Source of the DNA: Nocardia cyriacigeorgica
GTDB taxonomy: Bacteria; Actinomycetota; Actinomycetes; Mycobacteriales; Mycobacteriaceae
Direction: 5' to 3'
NCBI RefSeq assembly: GCF_005863245.1
Contig: NZ_VBUT01000005.1
Coordinates: 186,001-250,000 of the forward strand
Length of the DNA stretch: 64,000 nucleotides
Numbering within the stretch: the stretch's first letter is position 1; every line of letters starts with the position of its first letter. The position numbers were made by a program, and so were the translations under genes. The notes under the pieces were generated by a model. It made no database searches. It saw nothing but the letters and a program-made list of their open reading frames with translations, and was not told the DNA's origin. Below, piece by piece: positions 19,879-27,886 of the stretch.

Positions 19879-20809
19879 GGAACAGCCGAGTCAGCTCGAC
19901 CAGCCACGGAATCGCGACGGCCAGCGTCGGCACCACCAGAATCGCGATCGAACCCAGATAGGCGGCGGCCGCGATCTTCATATCGCCGAGCGGCCCGGAC
20001 AACCGCTGAATCCGGATGAGCGTGCTCGGACCGCCGACGGCCAGCGCGCCCTGCGGCGCCGTCGACTTCGAACAGGCCACCAGCGCCCGCGCCAGCGGCT
20101 TGGGTCCGGTCACCTTGACCGCGGAATCGTCGGCGAGCAGCTCGATCAGCAGCTTCACCGAATCGAGCGCGGACTTGCTGCGCACGAAACGGGGGAAGGC
20201 CTCATGGGCCGCGGTGAACGCCTCGAGCACCAGATCGTGGCGGGCCCGCAGATGCGAACGTTCGTGGCTGAGGATCGCGGTGAGTTCACGCTCGTCCAGG
20301 TTGTCCAGCGTCCCCGCGCTCACCACCACCCGCTGACGCAGGCCGGGAAGGCAGTAGGCGATGGGTTCGGACGCGGCGAGCACCCGGATATCGGCGGCGC
20401 GGCGTTCGGGGCCGCTCTGGTCGAGCAGGTCCACCAGCATGCGGTGGCGAGCGCGGCGGCGCCGGGTGTGCACGCCGACGCGGATCGCGGCCCAGATCAG
20501 TCGCGCGCCGATCATCAGCGTCAGCGCGAACACGAACACGTAGGCCAGCCACAGCGGCAGCCCGAGCGCGTCGATCTCGTCGGTGGGTGAGGTGGTCGGG
20601 CGCCCGTCCTCGCCGGGTACCAGCAGCTCACTCGCGATCGCCAGCCCGGAACCGAAGGCGCTGAGCACGGCGGCCAGCGCGATCGCCTGCCACAGCACCA
20701 GCGCGGCCCGGGGTGTGCGATAGGTCCACTTCGACCGGGCGAGCAGGGCTGGGGCAGGCCCAGCGAGAAGCAATGCGAGACCGGCGAAGACCGGCGCGGT
20801 TGCGTTCAT
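19871..20809 (-). CDS. M56 family (BlaR1-like) membrane metallopeptidase
   Basis: A 312-residue membrane protein with four or so hydrophobic segments (near residues 5-22, 35-60, 86-110 and 280-305) and the zinc motif HERSH at residues 182-186. It resembles the peptidase half of BlaR1 without a penicillin-binding sensor domain, as in Rv1845c. With BlaI next door it should cleave or inactivate that repressor after a membrane signal. In M. tuberculosis the pair affects beta-lactamase and ATP synthase genes. The intergenic gap to BlaI is 47 bases. Confidence 0.87.
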   Translation of the reverse strand: MNATAPVFAGLALLLAGPAPALLARSKWTYRTPRAALVLWQAIALAAVLSAFGSGLAIASELLVPGEDGRPTTSPTDEIDALGLPLWLAYVFVFALTLMIGARLIWAAIRVGVHTRRRRARHRMLVDLLDQSGPERRAADIRVLAASEPIAYCLPGLRQRVVVSAGTLDNLDERELTAILSHERSHLRARHDLVLEAFTAAHEAFPRFVRSKSALDSVKLLIELLADDSAVKVTGPKPLARALVACSKSTAPQGALAVGGPSTLIRIQRLSGPLGDMKIAAAAYLGSIAILVVPTLAVAIPWLVELTRLFRA

Positions 20810-20856
20810 CGACTCAGCTCACTGCGTTGTGGGGCCAGGGGTCGAAGACACTGCGG

Positions 20857-21246
20857 TCACGGCGACGGTGCGGTGTCCTCATCTGCTTCGAGCTTAGCGA
20901 GTGCCTCGCGCAGCGCCGCAGCCTCGTCCTTACCGACCTGTTCCACGAAGTGCACCAGGGCGGCGGCCTTGCTGCCCGCTTCCTCGGCCTGCTGCAACGC
21001 ATCGACCATGAGGCTGGCCACCAGCTCGTCGCGGGTATGCACGGGAGCGTACCGATGGGCGCGGTCATCGCGCCGCTGAACCACCAGGTTCTTCTTCGCC
21101 AAACGCTGCAGAACAGTCATCACCGTGGTGTACGCGAGCTCGCGGCGCGCCGACAGCGCTTCGTGTACCTGCCGGACCGTTTGCGGTTCGTCGGCCGACC
21201 ACAGTTGGTCCATGACCGCTTTCTCGAGTTCACCAAGTCCTGCCAT
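20857..21246 (-). CDS. blaI: BlaI/MecI/CopY family repressor
   Basis: A 129-residue winged-helix repressor: LGELEKAVMDQLWSADEPQTVRQVHEAL and the recognition segment LAYTTVMTVLQRLAKKNLV are diagnostic. It dimerises through the C-terminal helices. It is equivalent to Rv1846c and is followed by its cognate M56 peptidase. A TACTAC-N5-GTCGTA dyad 35-51 bases upstream is a probable autoregulatory site. The target genes elsewhere in the genome are not visible here. Confidence 0.92.
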   Translation of the reverse strand: MAGLGELEKAVMDQLWSADEPQTVRQVHEALSARRELAYTTVMTVLQRLAKKNLVVQRRDDRAHRYAPVHTRDELVASLMVDALQQAEEAGSKAAALVHFVEQVGKDEAAALREALAKLEADEDTAPSP

Positions 21247-21280
21247 TCCACAATTTTACGGACTCAACGACGCGGATGCG

Positions 21281-21297
21281 TACTACAGGGTGTCGTA
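21281..21297. promoter_or_regulatory. candidate BlaI operator
   Basis: TACTAC (21281-21286) and GTCGTA (21292-21297) form an inverted repeat with one mismatch, upstream of blaI. TACTAC half-sites are typical of BlaI-family operators. Confidence 0.6.
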
Positions 21298-21324
21298 ACT
21301 GACTGGTAGCTGGTGTGGTATTGG

Positions 21325-22194
21325 TCATACTCCGTCGCCGGCGGCCTCGGCGGCGACCGGTCCGCCCGCCGTACCGAGCACATGCCTGGTGCCGATCGGC
21401 ACGATCATCGGCCGCCCCGACATCGGATCCTCCAGCACCGTGGCCTCGAGCCCGAACACCTCGCGCAGCAGCTCGGCGTCGATGATGTCGGCCGGTGCGC
21501 CCTTGGCGATGATGCGCCCGTCGCGCATGACGATCAGCTGGTCGCTGTAGCGGATGGCGAGGTTGAGATCGTGCAGCACCATCACCACGGTGCGGCCGAG
21601 TTCGTCGTGCAACCGGTCCACCAGATCCAGCACCTCGAGCGAATGCGCCAGATCGAGGTAGGTGGTCGGCTCGTCGAGCAGCAGGATGTCGGTGCCCTGG
21701 GCCAGCGCCATGGAGATCCAGGCGCGCTGACGTTGACCGCCGGACAGTTCGTCGAGCGAGCGATGCGCCAGATCGGCGATGCCGGTCTGCTCGAGGGCAG
21801 TGAGCACCTCGGATTCGTCGGTGGCCGACCACTGCCGGATCCACGACTGATGCGGATGACGTCCGCGCGCGACCAGATCGGCCACGGTCAGTCCTTCGGG
21901 CGCGACCGGCGTCTGCGGCAGCATGCCGACGATGCGCGCGACGTCCTTGGTCTTCATCGACGAGATCGCCTTGCCGTCCAGCAGGACCTGCCCGGCGCTG
22001 GGCTTCAGCAGCCGGCCCAGCGACCGCAGCAGGGTGGATTTGCCGCACCCGTTCGGTCCGATGACGGTGGTGATCACGCCGGGTGCGATGTCCAGACTCA
22101 GTCCGTCGACGATGACCCGTTCGCCGTAGCCGAGCGTCACGCCGTCGGCGGAGAGCCGATGCGAGCCGTTCTGCGGGGCTTGTCCGGTCTTCAC
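21325..22194 (-). CDS. ferric-siderophore ABC transporter ATP-binding protein
   Basis: A 289-residue ABC ATPase of the FecE/FepC type: Walker A GPNGCGKST, signature LSGGQRQRAW and Walker B ILLLDEPTTYLDL. It energises import of an iron-siderophore complex with the two upstream permeases. Its GTG start overlaps the permease stop by four bases (GTGA), so it is the third gene of one operon controlled from the IdeR box at 24386. No substrate-binding lipoprotein gene is adjacent and must be elsewhere. Confidence 0.92.
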   Translation of the reverse strand: MKTGQAPQNGSHRLSADGVTLGYGERVIVDGLSLDIAPGVITTVIGPNGCGKSTLLRSLGRLLKPSAGQVLLDGKAISSMKTKDVARIVGMLPQTPVAPEGLTVADLVARGRHPHQSWIRQWSATDESEVLTALEQTGIADLAHRSLDELSGGQRQRAWISMALAQGTDILLLDEPTTYLDLAHSLEVLDLVDRLHDELGRTVVMVLHDLNLAIRYSDQLIVMRDGRIIAKGAPADIIDAELLREVFGLEATVLEDPMSGRPMIVPIGTRHVLGTAGGPVAAEAAGDGV

Positions 22195-23297
22195 AGCGTG
22201 GCCTTCCGATTCAAACGAATGAGCAACAACAGCAGGAACGGGCCGCCGATGGCCGCGGTCACGATGCCGACGGGCAGTTCGACCGAGAACAGCGTGCGCG
22301 AGACGATATCGGCGCCGACTACCAGGATCGCACCGATGACCGCCGAACCGATGAGTGGTTCACCGGGCGTGCGCAGCACACGGCGGGCGATCTGCGGCGC
22401 GGCGAGCCCGACGAACGCGACCGGTCCGACCGCAGCTGTGGCCACGGAAGCCCCGATCACCGCCGCGCCGATGAGCACCGCCTGCTGGGTCTGGATCCGC
22501 ACGCCGAGCACGCGGGTGGTGTCGGTGCCCAGCCGCAGTGCGGCCAGCGTGCGGGCCGAACCGACGGCCACCACGACCACCACGGCCAGCGCGATCGCGG
22601 CGGGAACGAGTTTGGAGTCGTCGGCGGAGTTGAGCGAGCCGGTCAGCCACAGCTGGGCGCGGGCGGCGTCCTGGAGTTCGGCGCGGGTGAGCATCCAGTT
22701 GATCGCCGACAGCAGCAGCGAGTTCACGCCGACGCCGATGAGCACCAGTCGCATCACCGTCACCCCGCTGCCGCCGAGCGGGTTGCGTCCCCAGGCCAGC
22801 AGATAGATGACGGCCGCCGTGCCGAGCCCGCCGATCATGGCGGCGACGGGGGTGCCGAGCGAGATCGCCCAGCCCGTGGTCGCGCCGCCGGTTCCGACCA
22901 TCACCGCGACGGCGCCGAGCGCGGCCCCGGAGGTGATGCCGAGGAAGTCCGGCGCGGCCAGCGGATTGTGCAGGATCGACTGGGTGATGGCGCCGGCGAT
23001 CGCCAGTGCCGCACCGACCACGACGGCGGTCAGGGCGCGCGGCAGCCGGGATTCGAACACGATGAAACGCTGCGAGCGGCTGCCGCCACCGGCCAGCACC
23101 TCGAGCACCTTGCCGAAGCCGAGGTTGGTTTGCCCGATGGCGACGTCGAGGCAGAACAAGCCGAACAGCGCGACGGCGAGTACGGCGATGATCACGACCA
23201 TCCGGGGCCGCAGCACCAGCGATACCGGGCCCCACCGCAGCGCCGGACGCAGCCGGGGTTCGGTCGCCTGTTCGGCCTTGGTCAGCGAGATGGTCAT
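22191..23297 (-). CDS. FecCD-family iron-siderophore permease
   Basis: A 368-residue polytopic permease with about ten hydrophobic helices. The FecCD signature is present in VGTGGATTGWAISLG and ATAAVGPVAFVGLAAPQIAR. It begins MTISLTKAEQ at the ATG overlapping the first permease's stop (ATGA). A cytoplasmic N-terminal stretch of about 40 residues precedes the first helix. It pairs with the permease at 23294-24340. Confidence 0.92.
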   Translation of the reverse strand: MTISLTKAEQATEPRLRPALRWGPVSLVLRPRMVVIIAVLAVALFGLFCLDVAIGQTNLGFGKVLEVLAGGGSRSQRFIVFESRLPRALTAVVVGAALAIAGAITQSILHNPLAAPDFLGITSGAALGAVAVMVGTGGATTGWAISLGTPVAAMIGGLGTAAVIYLLAWGRNPLGGSGVTVMRLVLIGVGVNSLLLSAINWMLTRAELQDAARAQLWLTGSLNSADDSKLVPAAIALAVVVVVAVGSARTLAALRLGTDTTRVLGVRIQTQQAVLIGAAVIGASVATAAVGPVAFVGLAAPQIARRVLRTPGEPLIGSAVIGAILVVGADIVSRTLFSVELPVGIVTAAIGGPFLLLLLIRLNRKATL

Positions 23298-24340
23298 ACG
23301 CTCACCAGCTTCCGTCGCCGGACCAGTGCGATGAAGAAGGGCGCTCCGACCGCGGCAAGCATCACGCCCACCTGGAGTTCGCCCGGTCGCGCGACCACGC
23401 GGCCCGCGGTATCGGCGATCAGCAGCACCAGGGCGCCGAACAGACCCGAGTAGGGGATCAGCCACCGGTTGTCGGGTCCGGTGAACACCCGCGCGATATG
23501 CGGAACGACCAGGCCGATGAACGCGATCGGCCCCACGGCCGCGGTGGCGGCGCCGCACAGCAGCACCACCGCGGTCAGGCCGAGTGCGCGACTGCGGCCG
23601 ATGTGCACGCCCAGGCCGCGCGCCACATCGTCGCCGAGGCTCAGCAGATTGAGGCCGGGGGCGGCGATCAGCGCTAGCAGCGCACCGGCGGCGAGGAACG
23701 GCAGGACCTGCCAGAAGACCTCGGCGCCGCGCCCGGCGACCTCGCCGACCACCCAGAAGCGGTAGCTGTCGAGCGCGCTGGTGTCCAGGGTGACGATGGC
23801 GTTGGTCAGCGCCTGCAGGAACGCCGTCACCGCGGCGCCCGCCAGCACCAGGCTCAACGGGCTCGCCGAGCCCGCGCCGATCGAGGACGCGCCGAACACG
23901 ATCACCCCGGCGATCAGCGTGCCCGCGAACGCGAACCAGATGTACTGCTCGGGCGCGGTGAAGGCGAACAGGTACATGCTCAGCGCCGCGAGGAACGCCG
24001 CACCGGCGTTGAGGCCGAGCAGGCCGGCATCGGCCAGCGGGTTGCGGGTGTAGCCCTGGATCAGCGCACCGGCCATGCCGAGCGCGAGCCCGGTGACGAG
24101 CGCGAGGACGGTGCGCGGCAGCCGCAGCCCGCGCACGATCTCTTCCTCGGTGGACAGGGCCGCGCAACTGAATGGCCCGTCCGCGCAGGACAGGGCGTGG
24201 TCGAGGGCGTCGTAGACGGTGGCCGGGGCCAGCGATCGGGTTCCGATCGCGACGCTGGCGATCAGCGCCAGTCCCAGCAGCGCAAGGAGCAGCAGGAGAC
24301 CGGTGATACGACGCCGCCTCATGGTCGCAAGGGCGGTCAC
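23294..24340 (-). CDS. FecCD-family iron-siderophore permease
   Basis: A 348-residue permease, first gene of the siderophore importer operon. Hydrophobic helices run throughout, with family motifs LRLPRTVLALVTGLALGMAGALIQGYTRNPLADAGLLG and ATAAVGPIAFIGLVVPHIAR, the latter contacting the ATPase. The start may be the GTG at 24340 or the ATG at 24322 (MRRRRITG). An IdeR box lies 46 bases upstream, so transcription should rise when iron is scarce. Confidence 0.9.
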   Translation of the reverse strand: MTALATMRRRRITGLLLLLALLGLALIASVAIGTRSLAPATVYDALDHALSCADGPFSCAALSTEEEIVRGLRLPRTVLALVTGLALGMAGALIQGYTRNPLADAGLLGLNAGAAFLAALSMYLFAFTAPEQYIWFAFAGTLIAGVIVFGASSIGAGSASPLSLVLAGAAVTAFLQALTNAIVTLDTSALDSYRFWVVGEVAGRGAEVFWQVLPFLAAGALLALIAAPGLNLLSLGDDVARGLGVHIGRSRALGLTAVVLLCGAATAAVGPIAFIGLVVPHIARVFTGPDNRWLIPYSGLFGALVLLIADTAGRVVARPGELQVGVMLAAVGAPFFIALVRRRKLVSV

Positions 24341-24385
24341 GGCGGCGAAAGACTCCTCACTGTGTTCGACGCAATACTTGCTAGG

Positions 24386-24404
24386 TCTGGTAAGGCTAAC
24401 CTAT
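24386..24404. promoter_or_regulatory. IdeR/DtxR iron box
   Basis: TCTGGTAAGGCTAACCTAT matches 15 of 19 positions of the IdeR consensus as I recall it. It lies between the divergent permease operon and the gene at 24448 and could control both. Confidence 0.85.
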
Positions 24405-24447
24405 CTTCCGAGTGACACCGCGACGGAGTCCACCCCGAGGAGGTTCG

Positions 24448-25161
24448 ATGCCCGAACTCGCGACCACCGGCACGTTCCGTGCCACCCAGCCGGCCTTCGG
24501 GCGCGCCTGTACCCGGCTGCGGGCATTGCAACCGGAGCATCCGCGAGTGTATGCCGTCGCGGCCATGGCAGAACAAGGCAAACGCCGCTGGTGGCGGCTG
24601 GCCGACGGGCTGCGTGAGGGCAGGATCGAACTCATGTACCGGCGCCACGCCGCCGAGATGATCAGCGCCGACATCGCCGCGGAAGTCGTTGCCACCGCGC
24701 TCATTCACGCCGTGCTCGGCCGGGTGGTGGCGCTACTGGTGGCCGAGGGCAGGGCCTGGGATCCGGGCCTGGAGAACCTCTGGATCCACACCGACAACGA
24801 CGGCGGCATCGACTGGGCGGGCCTGGTCGACACCACCATCCGCGCGCTCGACGACGATATGCGCCCGGGGGAGCAGGGCGTGGTCGGATTGCCGTGCGAG
24901 GAGGCGATGTTCGTCTGGCTGGCCCATCGCTGCGAGCCGTCGCTGACCCTGATCCAGGAGTGCCTGACCCGGTGTGCGGGCTTGAGCGCCCGCCGTTTCT
25001 GGAGTCTGGTCGGCGAATCCGTCTCGGGCGCGGCGACATACGTGCCCGACCTGGCGCGCACCGACCCCGCGGTCGGCATGCGCCGTGGTCAGGGGCTGCT
25101 GATGGCGCTCGAGGAGCGCGGGCTGCCGGTGCGCCGGGCGACGGGTGCGCTGGTCAGGTAG
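24448..25161 (+). CDS. iron-regulated protein of unknown function
   Basis: A 237-residue soluble-looking protein I cannot assign firmly. It is divergent from the siderophore importer, and the IdeR box lies 44 bases before its ATG, so a role in siderophore-iron release or handling is likely. The segment LHxLGRVVALL with WDPGLENLWIHTDN and the C-terminal ARRFWSLVGESVSGAA faintly recall FhuF/IucA-type iron-reductase-like domains, but the CCxxC cluster motif of FhuF is absent. GAGGAGG at 24437-24443 sets the ATG start. Cysteines occur singly, without a metal-binding pattern. Confidence 0.7.
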   Translation: MPELATTGTFRATQPAFGRACTRLRALQPEHPRVYAVAAMAEQGKRRWWRLADGLREGRIELMYRRHAAEMISADIAAEVVATALIHAVLGRVVALLVAEGRAWDPGLENLWIHTDNDGGIDWAGLVDTTIRALDDDMRPGEQGVVGLPCEEAMFVWLAHRCEPSLTLIQECLTRCAGLSARRFWSLVGESVSGAATYVPDLARTDPAVGMRRGQGLLMALEERGLPVRRATGALVR

Positions 25162-25259
25162 GTCCGCGGCGCGATGACCATGCGCCGAGGGTGTCCGGGT
25201 GGGCCGGCGGCTCGGGCCGCGATGCGGGACCGAGGTGTCCGGCGCCCCGGCGGAGCCTG

Positions 25260-25670
25260 CTAGCGGGCGGGAGCCGATCGGTCGAGGGCTGCCGCACCGA
25301 CGGCGGCCTGCATCGCGACCCCGTCGACATAGGAGTGCTTCTCCTTGACGGCGCCGTCCTCGACCAGGACGAAGTCCGCCAGATCGACGGCCACCGGATG
25401 GCCGGTCGCGGAGGTGCCTCGCAGCTGCCAGCGCACCACCCAGAAGTCGTCGCCGACGCGCAACGAGACCAGATCGAATTCCAGGTCGGGCACCAGGGCG
25501 AACGTTCCCGCGGCGGCCTGGCGGATCGCGGCCCGGCCTCTGGCCGGTTCCTGGCCCGAATGCAGGTGGAATATCGAGTCCTCGGTGTGCAGGGCGACGA
25601 TCCGGTCGGGATCGCGGTCGGCCCAGCAGGCGTGATAGCGCTGGAACAGGTCTCGGGTTGCGGTGCTCAT
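25260..25670 (-). CDS. SnoaL/NTF2-like protein
   Basis: A 136-residue single-domain protein of the SnoaL-like NTF2 fold: LFQRYHACWADRDPDRIVALHTEDSIFHLHSG, then a central FALVPDLEFDLVSLRVGDDFWVVRWQLRGT. Such proteins are small isomerases, cyclases, hydrolases or ligand binders, and the role cannot be told here. The ATG at 25670 has AGGAG about ten bases upstream. It is divergent from the PucR-type regulator at 25866. Confidence 0.75.
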   Translation of the reverse strand: MSTATRDLFQRYHACWADRDPDRIVALHTEDSIFHLHSGQEPARGRAAIRQAAAGTFALVPDLEFDLVSLRVGDDFWVVRWQLRGTSATGHPVAVDLADFVLVEDGAVKEKHSYVDGVAMQAAVGAAALDRSAPAR

Positions 25671-25852
25671 GGCGGTGAACTCCTGTCGGGGTGCGTCGGG
25701 GCAATCCGCTGTCGGCCCGGCGGATCCGTTGGCCGGCGCCGGAATTTCCGTGCAGATCGCGGACATCCAGTGTCAGCGCCGCCGGCCCTCGGTGGCGACG
25801 GGCGCACGCCCCTGCTTCGGGCATTCCCGATGTGCACCCGCACAACGAGAAT

Positions 25853-25868
25853 TAGACTCGGCCGGGTG
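25853..25868 (+). promoter_or_regulatory. -10 element and leaderless start of the PucR-type gene
   Basis: TAGACT at 25853-25858 fits the actinobacterial -10 (TANNNT) and ends seven bases before the GTG at 25866, with no Shine-Dalgarno between. This geometry suggests a leaderless mRNA. Confidence 0.5.
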
Positions 25869-26993
25869 ACCTGGGATCCCGCCGCCGATCCCGCCGCGTT
25901 GCTGTCGGGACTGCGGGCGGACTTGGCCGCCGTCTCCGAAAGAGTGACCGCCAGAATCGAATCCGACGAGCAGGATTACAGCGCCGCCGCGCTGGATCAC
26001 GACGAACTGGCAGCGGTCGTGACCGGCAATATCGACTCCATGCTCGACGCCATCGCGGGCCTGCCGTATTCGCTCGAGCCCGCCCGCCGCACCGGACGGC
26101 TCAAGGCCGAGCGCGGCGTCTCGCTCGACAGCCTGTTGCACGCCTTCCGTCTCGCCGGATTGGCGTTCTGGGAGATCATCGCCGAACGCGCCGACCAGGC
26201 CGACGGACCCGCGCTGTCGCGGCTGTCCACGGTGGTGTGGGCGACCGTGGACGAGTATTCGCTCGCCGCGGCCGAGGCCTACCGCCACCTCGTGGCCGCC
26301 GAGGACGAGCGGCCCATGGCACGGCTGTTGCGGGCATTGCTCGATCCCGCTCTACCGGCGGCCCGCCGCGCGCGCCTGTGTGAACGGCTGGGCCTGCCTG
26401 CCAAGGGCGCGTTCACCATCCTGGTCGGCGAGGTGCGCCTCCCGACGGCCGGCGTGACGACAGTCCGGACCGCGGTGGCCGATGACCGGGTGACCCTGGT
26501 CGCCGCGCGGACCCCCGAGGCCCTCGACGATGCCGTGCGCCGTGTGCGGTCCCGGGCGGGTGCCAGCAAACCGTTCGACGATCTCGCCGCCGCGCCGAAC
26601 GCACTCGACCAGGCACGCCTGGCCTTCCGATGCCTCGGCCCTGACGATATCGGCGTCCACCGGTACGCATCCTCGCCGGCGCGTGCGTTGATCGCGGCCC
26701 ACCCCGAGCTCGCCACCGATGTCCTCTCCGACACGCTGACCGCCTTCGACGGACTCCGCCCCGACGACGCCGCCGATCTCATCCGCACCCTGTCGGCCTG
26801 GTTCGAACTCGCCGGCTCGACCGCCGCGGTCGGGCAGCGCCTGCACCTGCACCGCAATACCGTGCTGCACCGGCTCAAACGCGTCGAAAAGCTCACCGGC
26901 ATCACGCTGTCGGTGCCGGCCGATGCCGCCCTGCTGTACCTGGCCGTGCAGGCCCGGCTGCTCGGGACGCCCGGCAACGGGTTGCCCAGTTAG
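25866..26993 (+). CDS. PucR/CdaR-type transcriptional regulator
   Basis: A 375-residue regulator with a long N-terminal sensory region (RsbRD-like helical part, about 1-160), a middle GGDEF-like remnant and a C-terminal PucR helix-turn-helix (TLSAWFELAGSTAAVGQRLHLHRNTVLHRLKRVEKLTG). Family members activate catabolic genes on binding small molecules. Targets may include the divergent NTF2-like gene. The stop codon overlaps an IdeR box and promoter that drive the next transcript. Confidence 0.85.
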   Translation: MTWDPAADPAALLSGLRADLAAVSERVTARIESDEQDYSAAALDHDELAAVVTGNIDSMLDAIAGLPYSLEPARRTGRLKAERGVSLDSLLHAFRLAGLAFWEIIAERADQADGPALSRLSTVVWATVDEYSLAAAEAYRHLVAAEDERPMARLLRALLDPALPAARRARLCERLGLPAKGAFTILVGEVRLPTAGVTTVRTAVADDRVTLVAARTPEALDDAVRRVRSRAGASKPFDDLAAAPNALDQARLAFRCLGPDDIGVHRYASSPARALIAAHPELATDVLSDTLTAFDGLRPDDAADLIRTLSAWFELAGSTAAVGQRLHLHRNTVLHRLKRVEKLTGITLSVPADAALLYLAVQARLLGTPGNGLPS

Positions 26994-27011
26994 GTAAGCC
27001 TGACCTATACT
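26982..27011 (+). promoter_or_regulatory. IdeR box overlapping a strong promoter
   Basis: TTAGGTAAGCCTGACCTAT (26990-27008) matches 16 of 19 IdeR consensus positions. It covers the spacer and -10 of TTGCCC (26982-26987), N18, TATACT (27006-27011). Binding of iron-loaded IdeR would block RNA polymerase. The first base after a typical distance would be near 27018. Confidence 0.85.
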
Positions 27012-27017
27012 CGGTTC

Positions 27018-27110
27018 CGGCGTACGGATCGCGCGAGAGTCCCGAGGGCTGCGGTGACCCCCGATCCATTGCCGCGACGGGCTCCACTCCGGTGGAGCCC
27101 GTCGCTCTGT
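27018..27110 (+). ncRNA. candidate iron-responsive small RNA, MrsI-like
   Basis: A transcript from the IdeR-controlled promoter would run into the strong hairpin at 27076-27103 after about 90 bases, with no credible reading frame. GGATCG (27026-27031) and CGATCC (27062-27067) can close an upstream structured domain. The position just before the Rv1847-type thioesterase gene matches mycobacterial MrsI (ncRv11846), an iron-sparing small RNA repressed by IdeR. The 5' end is inferred; homology of the RNA sequence itself was not tested. Confidence 0.65.
27076..27103 (+). terminator. terminator hairpin of the candidate sRNA
   Basis: GACGGGCTCCAC and GTGGAGCCCGTC pair perfectly over 12 bases around a TCCG tetraloop. 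The sequence after it has only a few T residues. Confidence 0.8.
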
Positions 27111-27173
27111 CGCGGCCCCCGATAAGCGGGACGTGCCGCGATCGGCCGGGATCGGTGGTGTAAAGGTGGATCC

Positions 27174-27620
27174 ATGACCCAACAGCAGACCCAACCGCCG
27201 ACCTCGCTGGCCGATATCACCCCCGAGCTGATGACGAAGTACAGCGAAGGCACCTTCACCGATCTGATCGGCCTGCGCTACACCGCCGTCGGCCCGGATC
27301 TGGTGCGTGGCGAATGGGAGGTCACCCCGAAGCTGCATCAGCCCGCCGGCATCCAGAACGGCGGTGTGCTGTGCACCGTCATCGAATCGCTGGCCAGTGT
27401 CGGCGGCGGCGTCTGGTACGGCGAGCGCGGCAACGTGGTCGGCGTGAACAACAGCACCGACTTCCTGCGCGCGGTCCGCGAAGGCACCCTCACCGGCGAG
27501 GCCACCCCGCTGCATCAGGGGCGGCTCCAGCAACTGTGGCAGGTCGTGGTCACCGATGAGACCGGGCGCATGGTCGCGCGCGGTCAGGTGCGGTTGCAGA
27601 ACCTGCCTCATCAGTCCTGA
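27174..27620 (+). CDS. PaaI-type hotdog thioesterase
   Basis: A 148-residue hotdog-fold acyl-CoA thioesterase. The PaaI-type active-site helix is HQPAGIQNGGVLCTVIESLAS (about 58-78), with NNSTDFLRAVREGTLTGEATPLHQGR downstream. It corresponds to Rv1847 by context. It probably works as a tetramer in the cytoplasm. AAAGGTGG lies 6-13 bases before the ATG. It sits 70 bases after the sRNA terminator and may be expressed in part by read-through from the iron-regulated promoter. Confidence 0.85.
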   Translation: MTQQQTQPPTSLADITPELMTKYSEGTFTDLIGLRYTAVGPDLVRGEWEVTPKLHQPAGIQNGGVLCTVIESLASVGGGVWYGERGNVVGVNNSTDFLRAVREGTLTGEATPLHQGRLQQLWQVVVTDETGRMVARGQVRLQNLPHQS

Positions 27621-27886
27621 TCCGCTCGTCCCGCCGTCCCGTGTGAGCGCGGGTTGATACCGCGTTGCGCCGCGGAAACTTTCGTACCGGCTAATGTCCA
27701 GCGATCGTATTCCGGCGCCAGCGGCTGGCTGGAAACCCTTTCTCGCTCAGCGGCTTTGCTCGCGGGGTTGTTACGATCGCGCGGGCGTCGGCCGCGACGC
27801 CCGGTGGCCGTTGTCACCCGACGTCGACGTGAGATCGGTGGCGCCCAGCAGCTGGGCGCGGCCGCGCGGGAGTGAGGGAAAACGCT

